NCBI RefSeq assembly: GCF_030929505.1
Contig: NZ_JAVFVV010000008.1
Span: 1 to 64,000, forward strand
Origin: Mesorhizobium sp. LHD-90
GTDB taxonomy: Bacteria > Pseudomonadota > Alphaproteobacteria > Rhizobiales > Rhizobiaceae
DNA length: 64,000 nucleotides
Direction of reading: 5' to 3'
Within the stretch, counting starts at the first letter, position 1. Each line of letters opens with the position of its first letter. Shown here piece after piece: positions 25,978 through 35,231 of the stretch. The position numbers were made by a program, and so were the translations under genes. The notes under the pieces were generated by a model that was not told the DNA's origin, searched no databases, and was given only the letters and a program-made list of their open reading frames with translations.

Positions 25978-26957
25978 GCCTCCTCCTCCGCGCTCGCCTC
26001 GTCGAAGCCGAGCAGTGCCCAGCTTTGCCGCATATGCGGCGGCAGCGGCGCGGTCACGTCGATCTTTCCACCGCCGGGATGCGGGATGACGATGCGGCGG
26101 GCATGCAGATGCAGGCGGTTCTGCATGCCGCCCGGAAAGTCCCAATTGGTATCGGCCTCGAAATATTTCGGATCGCCGATGATCGGGCAGCCGATATGAG
26201 CGGCGTGCACGCGCAACTGGTGAGTGCGGCCGGTATGTGGCTCCATCTCCAGCCAGGACAGCGTCTGAGCCGCCTGCTCGACGATGCGATAGTAGGAAAC
26301 CGCGTGGTCGGCGCCCTTTTCGCCATGGGCCGCGATCCGCATGCGGTCGCCGTCGGCGGTCGGCTCCTTGACCAGCCAGGTCGAGATCTTGTCCTCGCGT
26401 TTGGGCGGAACACCCTTCACCAGCGCCCAATAGGTCTTCTTCGCGTCGCGGCCGCGAAAAGCTTCCGCCAGCTTCATTGCCGCCAGCCGGGTGCGCGCCA
26501 CCACCAGCACGCCCGACGTGTCGCGGTCCAGTCGGTGCACCAGCCTGGGTTTTTCGCCCTTCTTGTTGCGAAATGCCTCCAGCATGGAATCGACGCTGCG
26601 GGTGACGCCCGAGCCGCCCTGCACCGCAAGTCCGGACGGCTTGTCGAAAACCAGCACTTTTTCGTCCTCGTAGAGGATCATGCGCGACAGCGCCTCGGCG
26701 TCGTCCACCCCGCGCAAGGTCTTCTGCGTCAACGGCGCGCCCTTCTTGTCGACCTCCAGCGGCGGGATGCGGACGGTCTGGCCCGGTTCGATGCGGGTGT
26801 CGGACTTTGCGCGAGCGCCATCGACGCGCACCTGGCCGGAGCGCAACAGCTTTTGCAGATGGCCGAAGCCGAGGCCGGGATAATGCGTCTTGAACCAGCG
26901 GTCGAGCCGCATGCCCGCCTCGCCGTCCTCGACCTTGATCTGTTCAACACCTGCCAT
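25974..26957 (-). CDS. RluC/D-type pseudouridine synthase
   Basis: 327 residues from ATG 26957. An S4 RNA-binding domain (LDRWFKTHYPGLGFGHLQKLLRSGQVRV) is followed by the catalytic domain with HRLDRDTSGVLVVART, where the Asp after RL is the nucleophile, and HTGRTHQLRVHAAHIG. It converts uridine to pseudouridine in 23S rRNA; the RluC site is the family default. The last codon region overlaps the EamA start. Confidence 0.92.
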   Translation of the reverse strand: MAGVEQIKVEDGEAGMRLDRWFKTHYPGLGFGHLQKLLRSGQVRVDGARAKSDTRIEPGQTVRIPPLEVDKKGAPLTQKTLRGVDDAEALSRMILYEDEKVLVFDKPSGLAVQGGSGVTRSVDSMLEAFRNKKGEKPRLVHRLDRDTSGVLVVARTRLAAMKLAEAFRGRDAKKTYWALVKGVPPKREDKISTWLVKEPTADGDRMRIAAHGEKGADHAVSYYRIVEQAAQTLSWLEMEPHTGRTHQLRVHAAHIGCPIIGDPKYFEADTNWDFPGGMQNRLHLHARRIVIPHPGGGKIDVTAPLPPHMRQSWALLGFDEASAEEEA

Positions 26958-26989
26958 GTCGCGCGTTCCTTTCGGACGGCGACTTAGCA

Positions 26990-27373
26990 TCACGCAAAGC
27001 TTCTTGCGAGCCAAAGACCCAGAAAGACGGCAACAAGGGTGCCAATCAGGCTCGCCCCGGCATAGGCGACGGCCGGTCCCATCGCCCCTCGCTCCCACAA
27101 CACGGCAAAATCCAGCGAAAAGGCGGAAAAGGTGGTGAAGCCGCCGAGGATGCCGGTGGCAAAGAACAGGCGCAGTTCATTGGACGCGTTGAAACGCCGC
27201 GCCAGTATCTCGATGAAAACGCCCATTATGAAGCAGCCGACGATGTTGACCGCCAGCGTTCCCCACGGAAACGGGCTGCCCAGCCGCGTCGCCGCCATGT
27301 TGACGAGATGGCGAAGCGCGGCGCCGATGCCGCCGCCGACCGCGACAAGGACCAGATGGTACATGCCGTTCAC
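26990..27373 (-). CDS. crcB: Fluoride exporter CrcB/Fluc
   Basis: 127 residues with four helices. Signatures: GGGIGAALRHLVN, PWGTLAVNIVGCFIMG and GGFTTFSAFSLD. It forms dual-topology dimers that export fluoride. Single-gene form, so it should be a homodimer. I looked for a fluoride riboswitch upstream and did not find one; the preceding region is the methyltransferase 3' end. Confidence 0.93.
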   Translation of the reverse strand: MNGMYHLVLVAVGGGIGAALRHLVNMAATRLGSPFPWGTLAVNIVGCFIMGVFIEILARRFNASNELRLFFATGILGGFTTFSAFSLDFAVLWERGAMGPAVAYAGASLIGTLVAVFLGLWLARSFA

Positions 27374-27428
27374 GTGCCTTGGGCTTGGCCGCGCGTCAAG
27401 CCGGGGCGCCGGGAGTTCGCCAGCCGCT

Positions 27429-28049
27429 TCACACGCGCCGCAACAGGCTGAACTGAAAGGCCTGGGTCGCCCCCCATGGCGTGAGGTGGGCGTGACGTCG
27501 CTCCCCTGCCAGCACGAATGACGGCCCGGCCGCCGCGGCGAGCGTCGCCGGATCGTAGCGCACGACAGGCAGGCCGCTGCATCTTTCAGGACCGTCGGGT
27601 GCGAAAGTCGCGATGATGGCGGCGCCGCCCGGTCGCAACGCCAGGCGTAGCCGCTCGAAATAGGCCGCCTGGTCGGCCGGATCGGTCAGGAAATGCAACG
27701 CCGCGCGGTCGTGCCAGACGTCGTAGGCATGGGCCGGCTGCCAATCGGTTACGTCGGCAACGATCCAGTCGACGCTTTTGCCGGCCTTGCCGAGCCTGGC
27801 CTTGGCCAGATCCAGCGCCGCGGCGGACAGGTCCAGCACCGCAAGCGATGTAAAGCCTCGCTCCAGCAGGGCATCGACCAGCCGCGCCGCGCCGCCGCCG
27901 ATGTCGATCAGCGCCGAATCCTTCGTCGCGCCGGCCTCCGCGATGATGTCGAGCGAAATCTGCGGCAGGTCCTCGAACCAGCTTACGCCCGCCTCGCCCT
28001 TGGACGCATAAGTCTGTTCCCAATGCGCCCGCCGGTTCGTCTCGCTCAT
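27429..28049 (-). CDS. Class I SAM-dependent methyltransferase
   Basis: 206 residues from ATG 28049 (MSETNRRAHWEQTYASKG). The SAM-binding motif I is LIDIGGGAARLVD, followed by LAVLDLSAAALDLAKARL, and WHDRAALHFLTDPADQAAY in the middle. This WEQTY start and DRAALHFL block match small bacterial methyltransferases of unassigned substrate. The frame continues upstream without similarity. Confidence 0.88.
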   Translation of the reverse strand: MSETNRRAHWEQTYASKGEAGVSWFEDLPQISLDIIAEAGATKDSALIDIGGGAARLVDALLERGFTSLAVLDLSAAALDLAKARLGKAGKSVDWIVADVTDWQPAHAYDVWHDRAALHFLTDPADQAAYFERLRLALRPGGAAIIATFAPDGPERCSGLPVVRYDPATLAAAAGPSFVLAGERRHAHLTPWGATQAFQFSLLRRV

Positions 28050-28132
28050 GCTCGTTCGCCCTGGTCGCCAGGCCAGCGTATCATGCTTTGGCCCGCAGGC
28101 ATTCTGCCGCAAGCGGGCTGCGGCGGAAATCA

Positions 28133-28206
28133 CTATTCCGCGACGAATGCAAAGCGGATGACGACGGCGTCGCCGCCAGCCGGGTCGCCGGATAGATCGA
28201 ACGCGT
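28133..28206 (-). pseudogene. Remnant resembling the 3' end of the NCS2 permease gene
   Basis: On the minus strand this ends in codons for VVIRFAFVAE and TAG, against LFVIRFAFFAE and TGA in the intact permease at 29166-30458. The match extends about 70 bases, roughly 80% identical by eye with one single-base gap, and includes an ATCCGGCGACC block. It lies 50 bases after the isoaspartyl-methyltransferase-like gene and keeps that gene's frame past the stop. It is best read as a relic of a duplicated permease end; a very short gene is the other reading. Confidence 0.5.
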
Positions 28207-28255
28207 GCTCCCGTCGCAGCTTCAGCATGCCAGCGCCCGAATCTCCCCGGCGAAA

Positions 28256-29089
28256 TCACTCGGGCAAGGCGCTGGAAAACCAGAGTTCTGGATAGATCGC
28301 CAGCGCGGTCTGGTCCGGCGGGCGCTCCCCGGTTGGGACGATCGATTTGATCTGCCTCGCCACGGTGGATGTCGGCCCGTTGCGGCCGAAGTCGGACGCG
28401 CCGGCGCAGCCGATGAACCACGCCGAACCGATGATTTTGGCGGCAAATCCCTGCTCCGTCCGCCTGGCGAGCACGGCAAGCCCCACCTCGTGCGCCGGAC
28501 GCCAAGGGAAGACGATGCGCCCGCCCGGCTTCAGGGCCGACAGCCAGCACAGTGGCGGCGCGGCGACGCCGGCACTCACATAGACGATGTCCGATGGCGG
28601 GATTTCCGAGGTCACCGCATTCGCCGCGACGACCGTCACATTCTCGTATGGTTTCAGGTTGGCCGCCGCGTAGGCCGCGAGCGCGCTGTCGACCTCGAAA
28701 CCCGTGACCGTTCCATCTGGCCGGACCAGCACGGCAAGCACCGCCGTGTAATAGCCTCCGCCCGTGCCGATGTGGGTGACGGCTTCTCCTGGTTGCGGCG
28801 CGACGGCCCCGATCCAGGCGGCGTGCAGAAAGGGCTCGCCATTGTTGATGCCCTTCTCCCGATCGATGGCGACCAGCACGTTCTGGTAGAGGAAGGCCGG
28901 ATCGTCGCTCGGCGTGGAAATGAGCTGGTCACCCGCCACCACCTGCCAGGGACCGGGCGGTAGGAAAGCCTCACGCCGGACGAGGTCGAAAGCGCGCGCG
29001 ATGCGCGGATCGTGCGACCCGCTCATCGCCGCCATCTGCCTGGCGTAGTGGGCGCGGACCTCGTCGAGACCGGTTCGCCGTCTGGCCAT
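28256..29089 (-). CDS. Protein-L-isoaspartate O-methyltransferase family protein
   Basis: 277 residues from ATG 29089. The PCMT layout is visible: AFDLVRREAFLPPGPW and YQNVLVAIDREKGINNGEP at the N-terminal side, SAM motif VTHIGTGGGYYTAVLAVLV, and FEVDSALAAYAAANL. It is longer than true Pcm enzymes, and the substrate loop YVSAGVAAPPL differs from standard ones, so the substrate may differ. The stop at 28256 is followed in the same frame by 41 more codons ending in the permease-like remnant. Confidence 0.8.
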   Translation of the reverse strand: MARRRTGLDEVRAHYARQMAAMSGSHDPRIARAFDLVRREAFLPPGPWQVVAGDQLISTPSDDPAFLYQNVLVAIDREKGINNGEPFLHAAWIGAVAPQPGEAVTHIGTGGGYYTAVLAVLVRPDGTVTGFEVDSALAAYAAANLKPYENVTVVAANAVTSEIPPSDIVYVSAGVAAPPLCWLSALKPGGRIVFPWRPAHEVGLAVLARRTEQGFAAKIIGSAWFIGCAGASDFGRNGPTSTVARQIKSIVPTGERPPDQTALAIYPELWFSSALPE

Positions 29090-29165
29090 GCATCGATCAT
29101 GGCGCAGGCCGGCGGCCATTTCCAGCGGCCACCGGCTTCATCGTGTTGTCGCTATGCGGCCCGGA

Positions 29166-30458
29166 TCATTCCGCGAAGAAGGCGAAGCGGATGACGAACA
29201 GCGCCGCTACCAGCCAGGTCGCCGGATGCACCGAGCGCGCCTTGCCGGTGATCGCCTTCAGCACGACATAGCTGATGAAGCCGAAGGCGAGGCCATTGGC
29301 GATCGAATAGGTGAGCGGCATGGCCAGCGCCGTCAGCGCCGCCGGGGTCGATTCCGTCACGTCGCTCCAGTCGATGTCGACCAGTTCGTGCATCATCAGC
29401 CCGGCGACATAGAGCAGCGCCGGCGCGGTGGCGTAGGCCGGCACCGAGCCCGCCAGCGGCGAGATGAACAGCGCGGCAAGAAACAGGACGGCGATGACCA
29501 CCGCCGTCAGGCCGGTGCGTCCGCCCGCCTGCACGCCCGACGCACTTTCGACATAGGCGGTCGTGCTGGAAGTGCCGAGCATCGAGCCGGCGACGATCGC
29601 GGTGGAATCCGCGAACAGCGCCTTGCCGAGATTGCTGGGTTTTCCGGGCTCGATCAGCCCTGCCCTTTTGGCGACGCCGATCAGCGTTCCAGTGGCGTCG
29701 AATACCTCCACCAGAACGAACACCAGGATGACGTGGAAGATGCCGACATGCAGCGCGCCCATCAGGTCGAGTTGCATAAAGGTCGGCGCGAGGCTTGGCG
29801 GCGCCGAGAAGACCCCCTGGAACGGGCTGAGACCGAACAGGATCGACAGCACGGTGACCGCCAGAATGCCGATCAGGATCGAGCCGCGAACCTTCAGCGC
29901 ATCCAGCCCGGCGATGATGAAGAAGCCGAGGATCGCCAGCAGCACTCCCGGCTGATGCAGATTGCCGAGACCGACCAGCGTCGCCGGATTGTCGACGACG
30001 ATGCCGGCGTTCTTCAGCGCGATGATGCCGAGGAAAAGACCGATGCCGGCAGCGATCGCCGCCCGCAGCGATTGCGGGATGCCGGCGATCAGCCAGGACC
30101 GCACGCCGGTGACGGTCAGGATGAAAAAGATCACGCCGGAGATGAATACCGCGCCCAGCGCCTGCTGCCAGGTGAAACCCATGGCGGCGACAACCGTGAA
30201 GGCGAAGAAGGCGTTGAGCCCCATGCCCGGCGCCATGCCGATCGGCCAGTTGGCGACAAGCCCCATCACCAGAGAGCCCAGCGCTGCCGCCAGGCAGGTC
30301 GCCACGAACACCGCGTTGCGGTCCATGCCGGTCGACGACAATATGTCCGGATTGACGAAGATGATGTAGGACATCGTCAGGAACGTCGTCACGCCGGCGA
30401 TCACCTCGGTGCGCACCGTCGTCTTGTTCTCGCAGAGTTTGAAAAGCCTCTCCAGCAT
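29166..30458 (-). CDS. NCS2 family purine permease (AzgA-like)
   Basis: 430 residues, about 13 membrane segments. AzgA signatures: EVIAGVTTFLTMSYIIFVNP, GMGLNAFFAFTVV, FVLVEVFDATGTLIGVA and GTSSTTAYVESASGVQAGGRTG. It takes up adenine, guanine or hypoxanthine by proton symport in its characterised relatives. ATG 30458 has GGAGGAAC upstream; the longer frame is rejected. A decayed copy of its 3' end lies 1 kb downstream. Confidence 0.92.
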   Translation of the reverse strand: MLERLFKLCENKTTVRTEVIAGVTTFLTMSYIIFVNPDILSSTGMDRNAVFVATCLAAALGSLVMGLVANWPIGMAPGMGLNAFFAFTVVAAMGFTWQQALGAVFISGVIFFILTVTGVRSWLIAGIPQSLRAAIAAGIGLFLGIIALKNAGIVVDNPATLVGLGNLHQPGVLLAILGFFIIAGLDALKVRGSILIGILAVTVLSILFGLSPFQGVFSAPPSLAPTFMQLDLMGALHVGIFHVILVFVLVEVFDATGTLIGVAKRAGLIEPGKPSNLGKALFADSTAIVAGSMLGTSSTTAYVESASGVQAGGRTGLTAVVIAVLFLAALFISPLAGSVPAYATAPALLYVAGLMMHELVDIDWSDVTESTPAALTALAMPLTYSIANGLAFGFISYVVLKAITGKARSVHPATWLVAALFVIRFAFFAE

Positions 30459-31077
30459 TTTTGCAGTTCCTCCTCCCGCGCGGGCACTTGCCCGGCGGTG
30501 CGATTTCTTCTCGATGGAAAACAGTTTTCGCGCGTCAGCAAGCGGACAACCGCGCCCGCCGAATTCGGTACTGAGGTGGTCAGCGCGAGGATCGCGTGTC
30601 GCCGTCAGGGCGCATCGCGCGATCCAGAACATCCTGCGGCCAAGGCGCCGGCGGCGGATGTTTCAACTCCTCCCTATCGCGGCCATGATCGATCCCTCGA
30701 CCATAAAGTGCAAGACGCCATACCGGCCGGAAATCTTTAAGCAGTTTCAAACCCGCCACGGACAATGGCGCGTGACTTCTTTCGCGTCCTCCGGCACGCG
30801 AAATAGCCGTTTCGCGAACGCCGAGGGCCGTTTTTACCGGTTCCGTGAAGCGTGTCGCCGCCTTCGCCAGTGTCCGGAGGCGCATCTTCTTGGAATTGTT
30901 CGACATTCCGGACTTCACGGCACCCCGGCAGGGCGGAGTCATGACGCGGGCGCGGCGTGGCGTATCGGAGAAAGCAACGCCGATATTACCTTGATTATGT
31001 TTGATATTTCCGTGATCGGCAAGGCGCTTCGAGCAGACTCCCCGGTCGCCATGAACGGGCGTCTGCGCCGCCGGCGC
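30459..31077. other. Non-coding stretch between the permease and rarA
   Basis: About 620 bases. A 120-codon minus-strand frame (30580-30942) and plus-strand frames cross it, but none has a ribosome site or a recognisable domain. Part of it (30650-31010) is less GC-rich than neighbouring genes. No tRNA, riboswitch or terminator was identified. Confidence 0.4.
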
Positions 31078-32397
31078 CTACTCGCCCTCGCCGGCGCGTT
31101 CGGCCCTCAGTTTTGCCCAATAATCCAGCCTCTTGCGGATTTCCCGCTCGAAACCGCGGTCCGGCGGATCGTAGTATTGTTGCCGGCCCATCTTTTCGGG
31201 AAAATAATCCTGCCCAGAAAAAGCGTCCGGCTCGTCATGATCGTAGCGGTATCCGGAGCCGTAGCTCTCGTCCTTCATCAGTTTTGTCGGTGCATTGAGA
31301 ATGTGTTTCGGCGGCAGAAGCGAGCCATATTCTTTGGCGGCGCGGGTCGCGGCCTTGAAGGCCGTGTAGGTTGCATTGGATTTGGGCGCGGTCGCCATGT
31401 AGATCGCTGCCTGCGCGAAGGCCAGTTCGCCTTCCGGCGACCCCAGATAGTCGTAGGCGTCCTTGGCTGCATTGGCGATCACCAGCGCCTGCGGATCGGC
31501 CATGCCGATGTCCTCCACCGCCATCCGGACCAGCCGCCGGCCTAGGTAAAGCGGGTCCTCGCCGGCATCGAACATGCGCGCCAGGTAATAAAGGGCGGCA
31601 TCCGGATCGGAGCCGCGCACCGATTTGTGCAGGGCCGAAATCAGATTGTAGTGGCCGTCCTGCCCCTTGTCGTAGACCGGTGCGCGCCGCTGCACGACAC
31701 GCTGAATCCCTTCCGCATCAAAGACTTCGCCTGAGTGGGCGGCGCGCCAGACCTCTTCGGCAAGGGTCAGCGCGGCACGGCCGTCGCCGTCCGCCATGCG
31801 CAAAAGAACCGCCCTCGCCTCCTCGTCGAGCGGCAGTTTTTTGCCCTCGGTCTCCTCCGCGCGCTTTAGCAGCAGTTCGATGCTGCCTTCATCCAGCGTG
31901 TGGAATACCAGAACGCGGGCGCGCGACAGCAACGCCGCATTGAGCTCGAAGGACGGGTTCTCGGTCGTCGCCCCGACCAGGATGACCGTGCCGTCCTCCA
32001 TGACCGGAAGAAAAGAATCCTGCTGGGCTCGGTTGAAGCGATGGATCTCGTCGACGAACAGCAGCGTCTGGCGACCGTTGGTTCGGCGCAACCTCGCGGT
32101 TTCAAACACTTTTTTCAGATCGGCGACGCCGGAAAAGATCGCCGAAATCTGCTCGAATGCAAGATTGGTCTCGCCGGCCAGCAGCCGCGCCACCGTGGTT
32201 TTTCCTGTGCCGGGCGGTCCCCAGAAGATCATCGAGCCGAGCGAGCCGGACCGGATCATCCGTGTCAGCGCGCCGTCGGGACCGGTCAGGTGCTCCTGGC
32301 CGACGACCTCCGCCAGGTTCTTGGGACGCAGGCGATCGGCCAGCGGCCGGCCCTTTTCCGGCCGCTGCGGCTTATCCTGCGCAAACAGGTCGCTCAT
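31078..32397 (-). CDS. rarA: Replication-associated recombination protein RarA/MgsA
   Basis: 439 residues from ATG 32397. An AAA+ module shows GPPGTGKTT (Walker A), LLFVDEIHRFNRAQQD (Walker B) and GATTENPSFELNAALLSRARV (sensor 1), followed by the RarA-specific tetramerisation part (ISALHKSVRGSDPDAALYYLARM and LLPPKHIL). It acts at stalled forks. The ATG overlaps the protease stop by one base (TGATG). Confidence 0.94.
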   Translation of the reverse strand: MSDLFAQDKPQRPEKGRPLADRLRPKNLAEVVGQEHLTGPDGALTRMIRSGSLGSMIFWGPPGTGKTTVARLLAGETNLAFEQISAIFSGVADLKKVFETARLRRTNGRQTLLFVDEIHRFNRAQQDSFLPVMEDGTVILVGATTENPSFELNAALLSRARVLVFHTLDEGSIELLLKRAEETEGKKLPLDEEARAVLLRMADGDGRAALTLAEEVWRAAHSGEVFDAEGIQRVVQRRAPVYDKGQDGHYNLISALHKSVRGSDPDAALYYLARMFDAGEDPLYLGRRLVRMAVEDIGMADPQALVIANAAKDAYDYLGSPEGELAFAQAAIYMATAPKSNATYTAFKAATRAAKEYGSLLPPKHILNAPTKLMKDESYGSGYRYDHDEPDAFSGQDYFPEKMGRQQYYDPPDRGFEREIRKRLDYWAKLRAERAGEGE

Positions 32398-33893
32398 CAG
32401 TAGCGCAGCATCTGGCGCATCAGCTTGCCGTCGCGCTCGACGGTGAAGCGCCACCAGCGGGTGTCCTGGCCGGCGATCTCCTCCAGTTGCGCTGCACTGG
32501 TGATTTTTTCGCCGTTCACCTCACGCACGATGTCGCCGGGACGGAAGCCGAAACCGGCGGCGGGGGAGTTGCGGTTGATGTCGGTGACGATGATACCGGT
32601 CGTTTCGGTGCGCATGCCGAGGCGCTGCGCCAGCCGCGGCGACAGGGCGGTCACCTTCGCGCCGGCGAATGGGCTGCGGCCATCGATTGTGACGGCTTCG
32701 TTCGAAGCGCCTTCCGGCGCGCGCTCAAGGTTGACCGCGACGATCTTTTCCTCGCCCTTGCTGAGGATCTTAAGGTTGGCGTCGGCGCCGATCGCCTGCG
32801 TCGCCAAGCGATACCCGAGCGCGTCCACGTGCTCGATGGTGATGTCGTTCATGGCGAGCACCACGTCACCCGGTTTCAGGCCGGCCTTGGCGGCCGGCCC
32901 CCCTTCGGTGACGTTGGAGACGAGCGCACCCGTCGGCACTTTCATGGCGAGCGATTCCGCGATCTGCGCGGTGACCGGCTCGAAAGTCGCGCCGATGAAC
33001 GGCCGTTCGAAGAAATCCTGGCCATTCTTGGCGGAATTCACCACCGCGCGAACGATGTTGGAGGGAATTGCGAAGCCGATGCCGATCGAGCCGCCGCTGC
33101 GGCTGTAGATGGCCGTGTTGATGCCAACCAATTGGCCGGTCATGTTGATGAGCCCGCCACCGGAATTGCCGGGATTGATCGCGGCATCCGTCTGAATGAA
33201 GAAGCCGAAGTCCGACACGCCGATATGCGAGCGGGCAAGCGCCGACACGATGCCACTGGTGGTGGTCTGGCCGACGCCGAACGGATTGCCTATGGCCAAT
33301 ACGAGGTCGCCGACCTCCAGCGCATCGGAATCGCCAATCGGAATGACCGGAAAATCGCCGCCGCCGCCGTCGATCTTCAGCACGGCGAGATCGATGGTTT
33401 CGTCCTTGAGCAACACCTTGCTCTCGAATTCGCGCCCGTCCGACGTGGCGACCTTCACCTCGTCCGCGTCGCGGATGACGTGATAGTTGGTGACCACGAA
33501 GCCGCCCTTGTCGACCAGGACGCCGGAGCCAAGCGACTGCGAGCGGCGCGGCGGACCACCGCCGCCGAAGAAGCGCTCGAAGAACGGATCGCCTTCGAAG
33601 GGCGAACGCGCCCTCGCCTGCTGCGAGGCGTAGACGTTGACGACCGCCGGCGCGGTTTCCTTCACCAGCGGCGCGAAGGAAAGCTGAATTTCGGCCCGTC
33701 CGAACGGCAGGCGGCGGCCAGGAGGCGCCGGCGGCGGCGGCGGCTCCTCCATGCGCTCCAAAAGGTCGCTAAGCACATCCTTCAGGCCGGGCTCTGCCGG
33801 CTTGTCGGGCGCTGGTTTGTCCTGCGTCCAGGCAGGCGCGGCAACCAGCAGCAAAGCGGAAGCCAGAATGGCCATCCAGCCTTTCGGAACCAT
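32397..33893 (-). CDS. Do-type periplasmic serine protease with two PDZ domains
   Basis: 498 residues from ATG 33893. Signal peptide MVPKGWMAILASALLLVAAPAWTQ region is cut after about 24. The trypsin-like triad is His in TNYHVI (about 137), Asp in TIDLAVLKI (about 166), and Ser in GNSGGG (about 243). Two PDZ domains follow (GALVSNVTEGGPAAKAGLK and TGIIVTDINRNSPAAGFG). It degrades or holds misfolded envelope proteins, as DegP/DegQ. A start 20 codons upstream is possible but would spoil the signal peptide. Confidence 0.92.
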   Translation of the reverse strand: MVPKGWMAILASALLLVAAPAWTQDKPAPDKPAEPGLKDVLSDLLERMEEPPPPPAPPGRRLPFGRAEIQLSFAPLVKETAPAVVNVYASQQARARSPFEGDPFFERFFGGGGPPRRSQSLGSGVLVDKGGFVVTNYHVIRDADEVKVATSDGREFESKVLLKDETIDLAVLKIDGGGGDFPVIPIGDSDALEVGDLVLAIGNPFGVGQTTTSGIVSALARSHIGVSDFGFFIQTDAAINPGNSGGGLINMTGQLVGINTAIYSRSGGSIGIGFAIPSNIVRAVVNSAKNGQDFFERPFIGATFEPVTAQIAESLAMKVPTGALVSNVTEGGPAAKAGLKPGDVVLAMNDITIEHVDALGYRLATQAIGADANLKILSKGEEKIVAVNLERAPEGASNEAVTIDGRSPFAGAKVTALSPRLAQRLGMRTETTGIIVTDINRNSPAAGFGFRPGDIVREVNGEKITSAAQLEEIAGQDTRWWRFTVERDGKLMRQMLRY

Positions 33894-33982
33894 ACGAATC
33901 CTCCAGAGGAACGGCCTGATATAGACCCGAAGATTGTGTAAATTGAAAGGCATGGCGACGCGGCGCGGCGCCCGTGCGCCGT

Positions 33983-35101
33983 TCACGCCTTTACATAGGT
34001 GCCGACGTTTTCGTCGAGATATTTGTTGTTGGTCTCGCGGATCGCCGCCGCCGCGTCATCATAGAGGAAAGGCAGGAACGCATAGCGCTTTCCGCGCGTC
34101 ACCGGCGAGACGGCGTGCAGCAGCGAGCAGGAGAAAACGACCGCCCCGCCGGGCGGCGGCTTGAACGAACGCGGCCCGTACTCCGGAAAACTCACCTGCC
34201 CGCCGTCGAAATCCGAATTGAGGTTTATCGACACAGCGAAGCGCCGATGCGCCGTCCCCTTGGTCGTATTGTCGCGATGGGCGCGAAAATGGCCGCCATT
34301 GGCGCTGTCGTAGCAAGCGACGATGTAACGTTCCATGCGCGTCACCGTGTATTGGTGAACCTTCTGGATCTCCGGCACCACGCGCCGGATGATCTTCTGG
34401 CGCAAGGTGAGCTTTAGCGTCTCATCCTCGATGGTGTAGTCGGCGCGTCGCTTGTGGCGCGCGTCGACCACTTCGACCGTCTTGCCGCCGATCTCGCGCA
34501 TGAAACCCGATTCTGTGCCTCCGGCTGCCTCATAGAGGTCGATCAGTTGATTGCAGAAGGCAGGCTCGAAGACGTTCGGCAGGACGATGATCGGCGCCTG
34601 CACAGAGAAGCCGGGATAGGATTCGACAGGCGGCAGCGCGTCCAGATAGGCGGCGAGCTGGGCGCGCTCGGTGCCATCCGCAAGCGCCGGAAAGATGGCG
34701 CGCACCCGCATGGTCGGGTCGAGCACCATCCAGAAGCGGCGGATCGCCACCTGGCCGTCCTTGGAATCCACGGGAAGGCTGCCGTAGCGCTGTCCGATCT
34801 GCCCATCAAAGTCGAAGAAATAGCGGACGCCAGGCAGGGATTCCTGGATACGCGCCTGAGTCTCGTCGTTGCGGTCGTGGCTGACGCCGAAGAAGGCCAG
34901 CTTTCCGTCGTCGAAAAGCGCACGACGCTCCTCGACGATCTTCAGCATAGAGCGGCCCATCTCGTCGGCGGCGGTGCCGAAGAAGCAGAGCACGAGATAG
35001 CGCCCGGCCGCCGTATCGAAATGGAATTTGTCGTTGGAAGTCGAGCGCTGCGTGAACCAAGGCGCGGGATCGCCCGCTTCAATGACACGGTATTCCGGCA
35101 T
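33983..35101 (-). CDS. Thioredoxin-fold/2OG-Fe(II) oxygenase fusion
   Basis: 372 residues from ATG 35101. Residues 1-165 follow the AhpC/TSA peroxiredoxin fold (GDPAPWFTQRS, LVLCFFGTAADEMG, FFGVSHDRNDE, RFWMVLDP) but lack the peroxidatic PxxxTxxC cysteine. The C-terminal half is a prolyl-4-hydroxylase-like 2-oxoglutarate oxygenase: HxD in AHRDNT (about 275), the distal His in LLHAVSPV (about 329) and the 2OG-binding RGKRYAF. The oxygenase half appears active and the redox half appears not to be. The substrate is unknown; hydroxylation of a protein target is the family precedent. Confidence 0.8.
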   Translation of the reverse strand: MPEYRVIEAGDPAPWFTQRSTSNDKFHFDTAAGRYLVLCFFGTAADEMGRSMLKIVEERRALFDDGKLAFFGVSHDRNDETQARIQESLPGVRYFFDFDGQIGQRYGSLPVDSKDGQVAIRRFWMVLDPTMRVRAIFPALADGTERAQLAAYLDALPPVESYPGFSVQAPIIVLPNVFEPAFCNQLIDLYEAAGGTESGFMREIGGKTVEVVDARHKRRADYTIEDETLKLTLRQKIIRRVVPEIQKVHQYTVTRMERYIVACYDSANGGHFRAHRDNTTKGTAHRRFAVSINLNSDFDGGQVSFPEYGPRSFKPPPGGAVVFSCSLLHAVSPVTRGKRYAFLPFLYDDAAAAIRETNNKYLDENVGTYVKA

Positions 35102-35231
35102 GATTTTTCGACACCCTCCGCAGGCGCAAGCAAAAGCGTGTTGTCGCCGCCGTACGATGCGCCCCAACTTTTCAGGAAACTACAGGAGAAATATCGCCGT
35201 GAAAACAGAGGCTGCGTCTTGAGATCAGCGC

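Noticed and set aside
27374-27430. Fluoride riboswitch ahead of crcB
   Set aside because: The gap is short and taken up by the methyltransferase end; no riboswitch core was recognised.
30580-30942. A 120-codon minus-strand frame in the rarA/permease gap
   Set aside because: No ribosome site, no recognisable fold, and no neighbouring partner.
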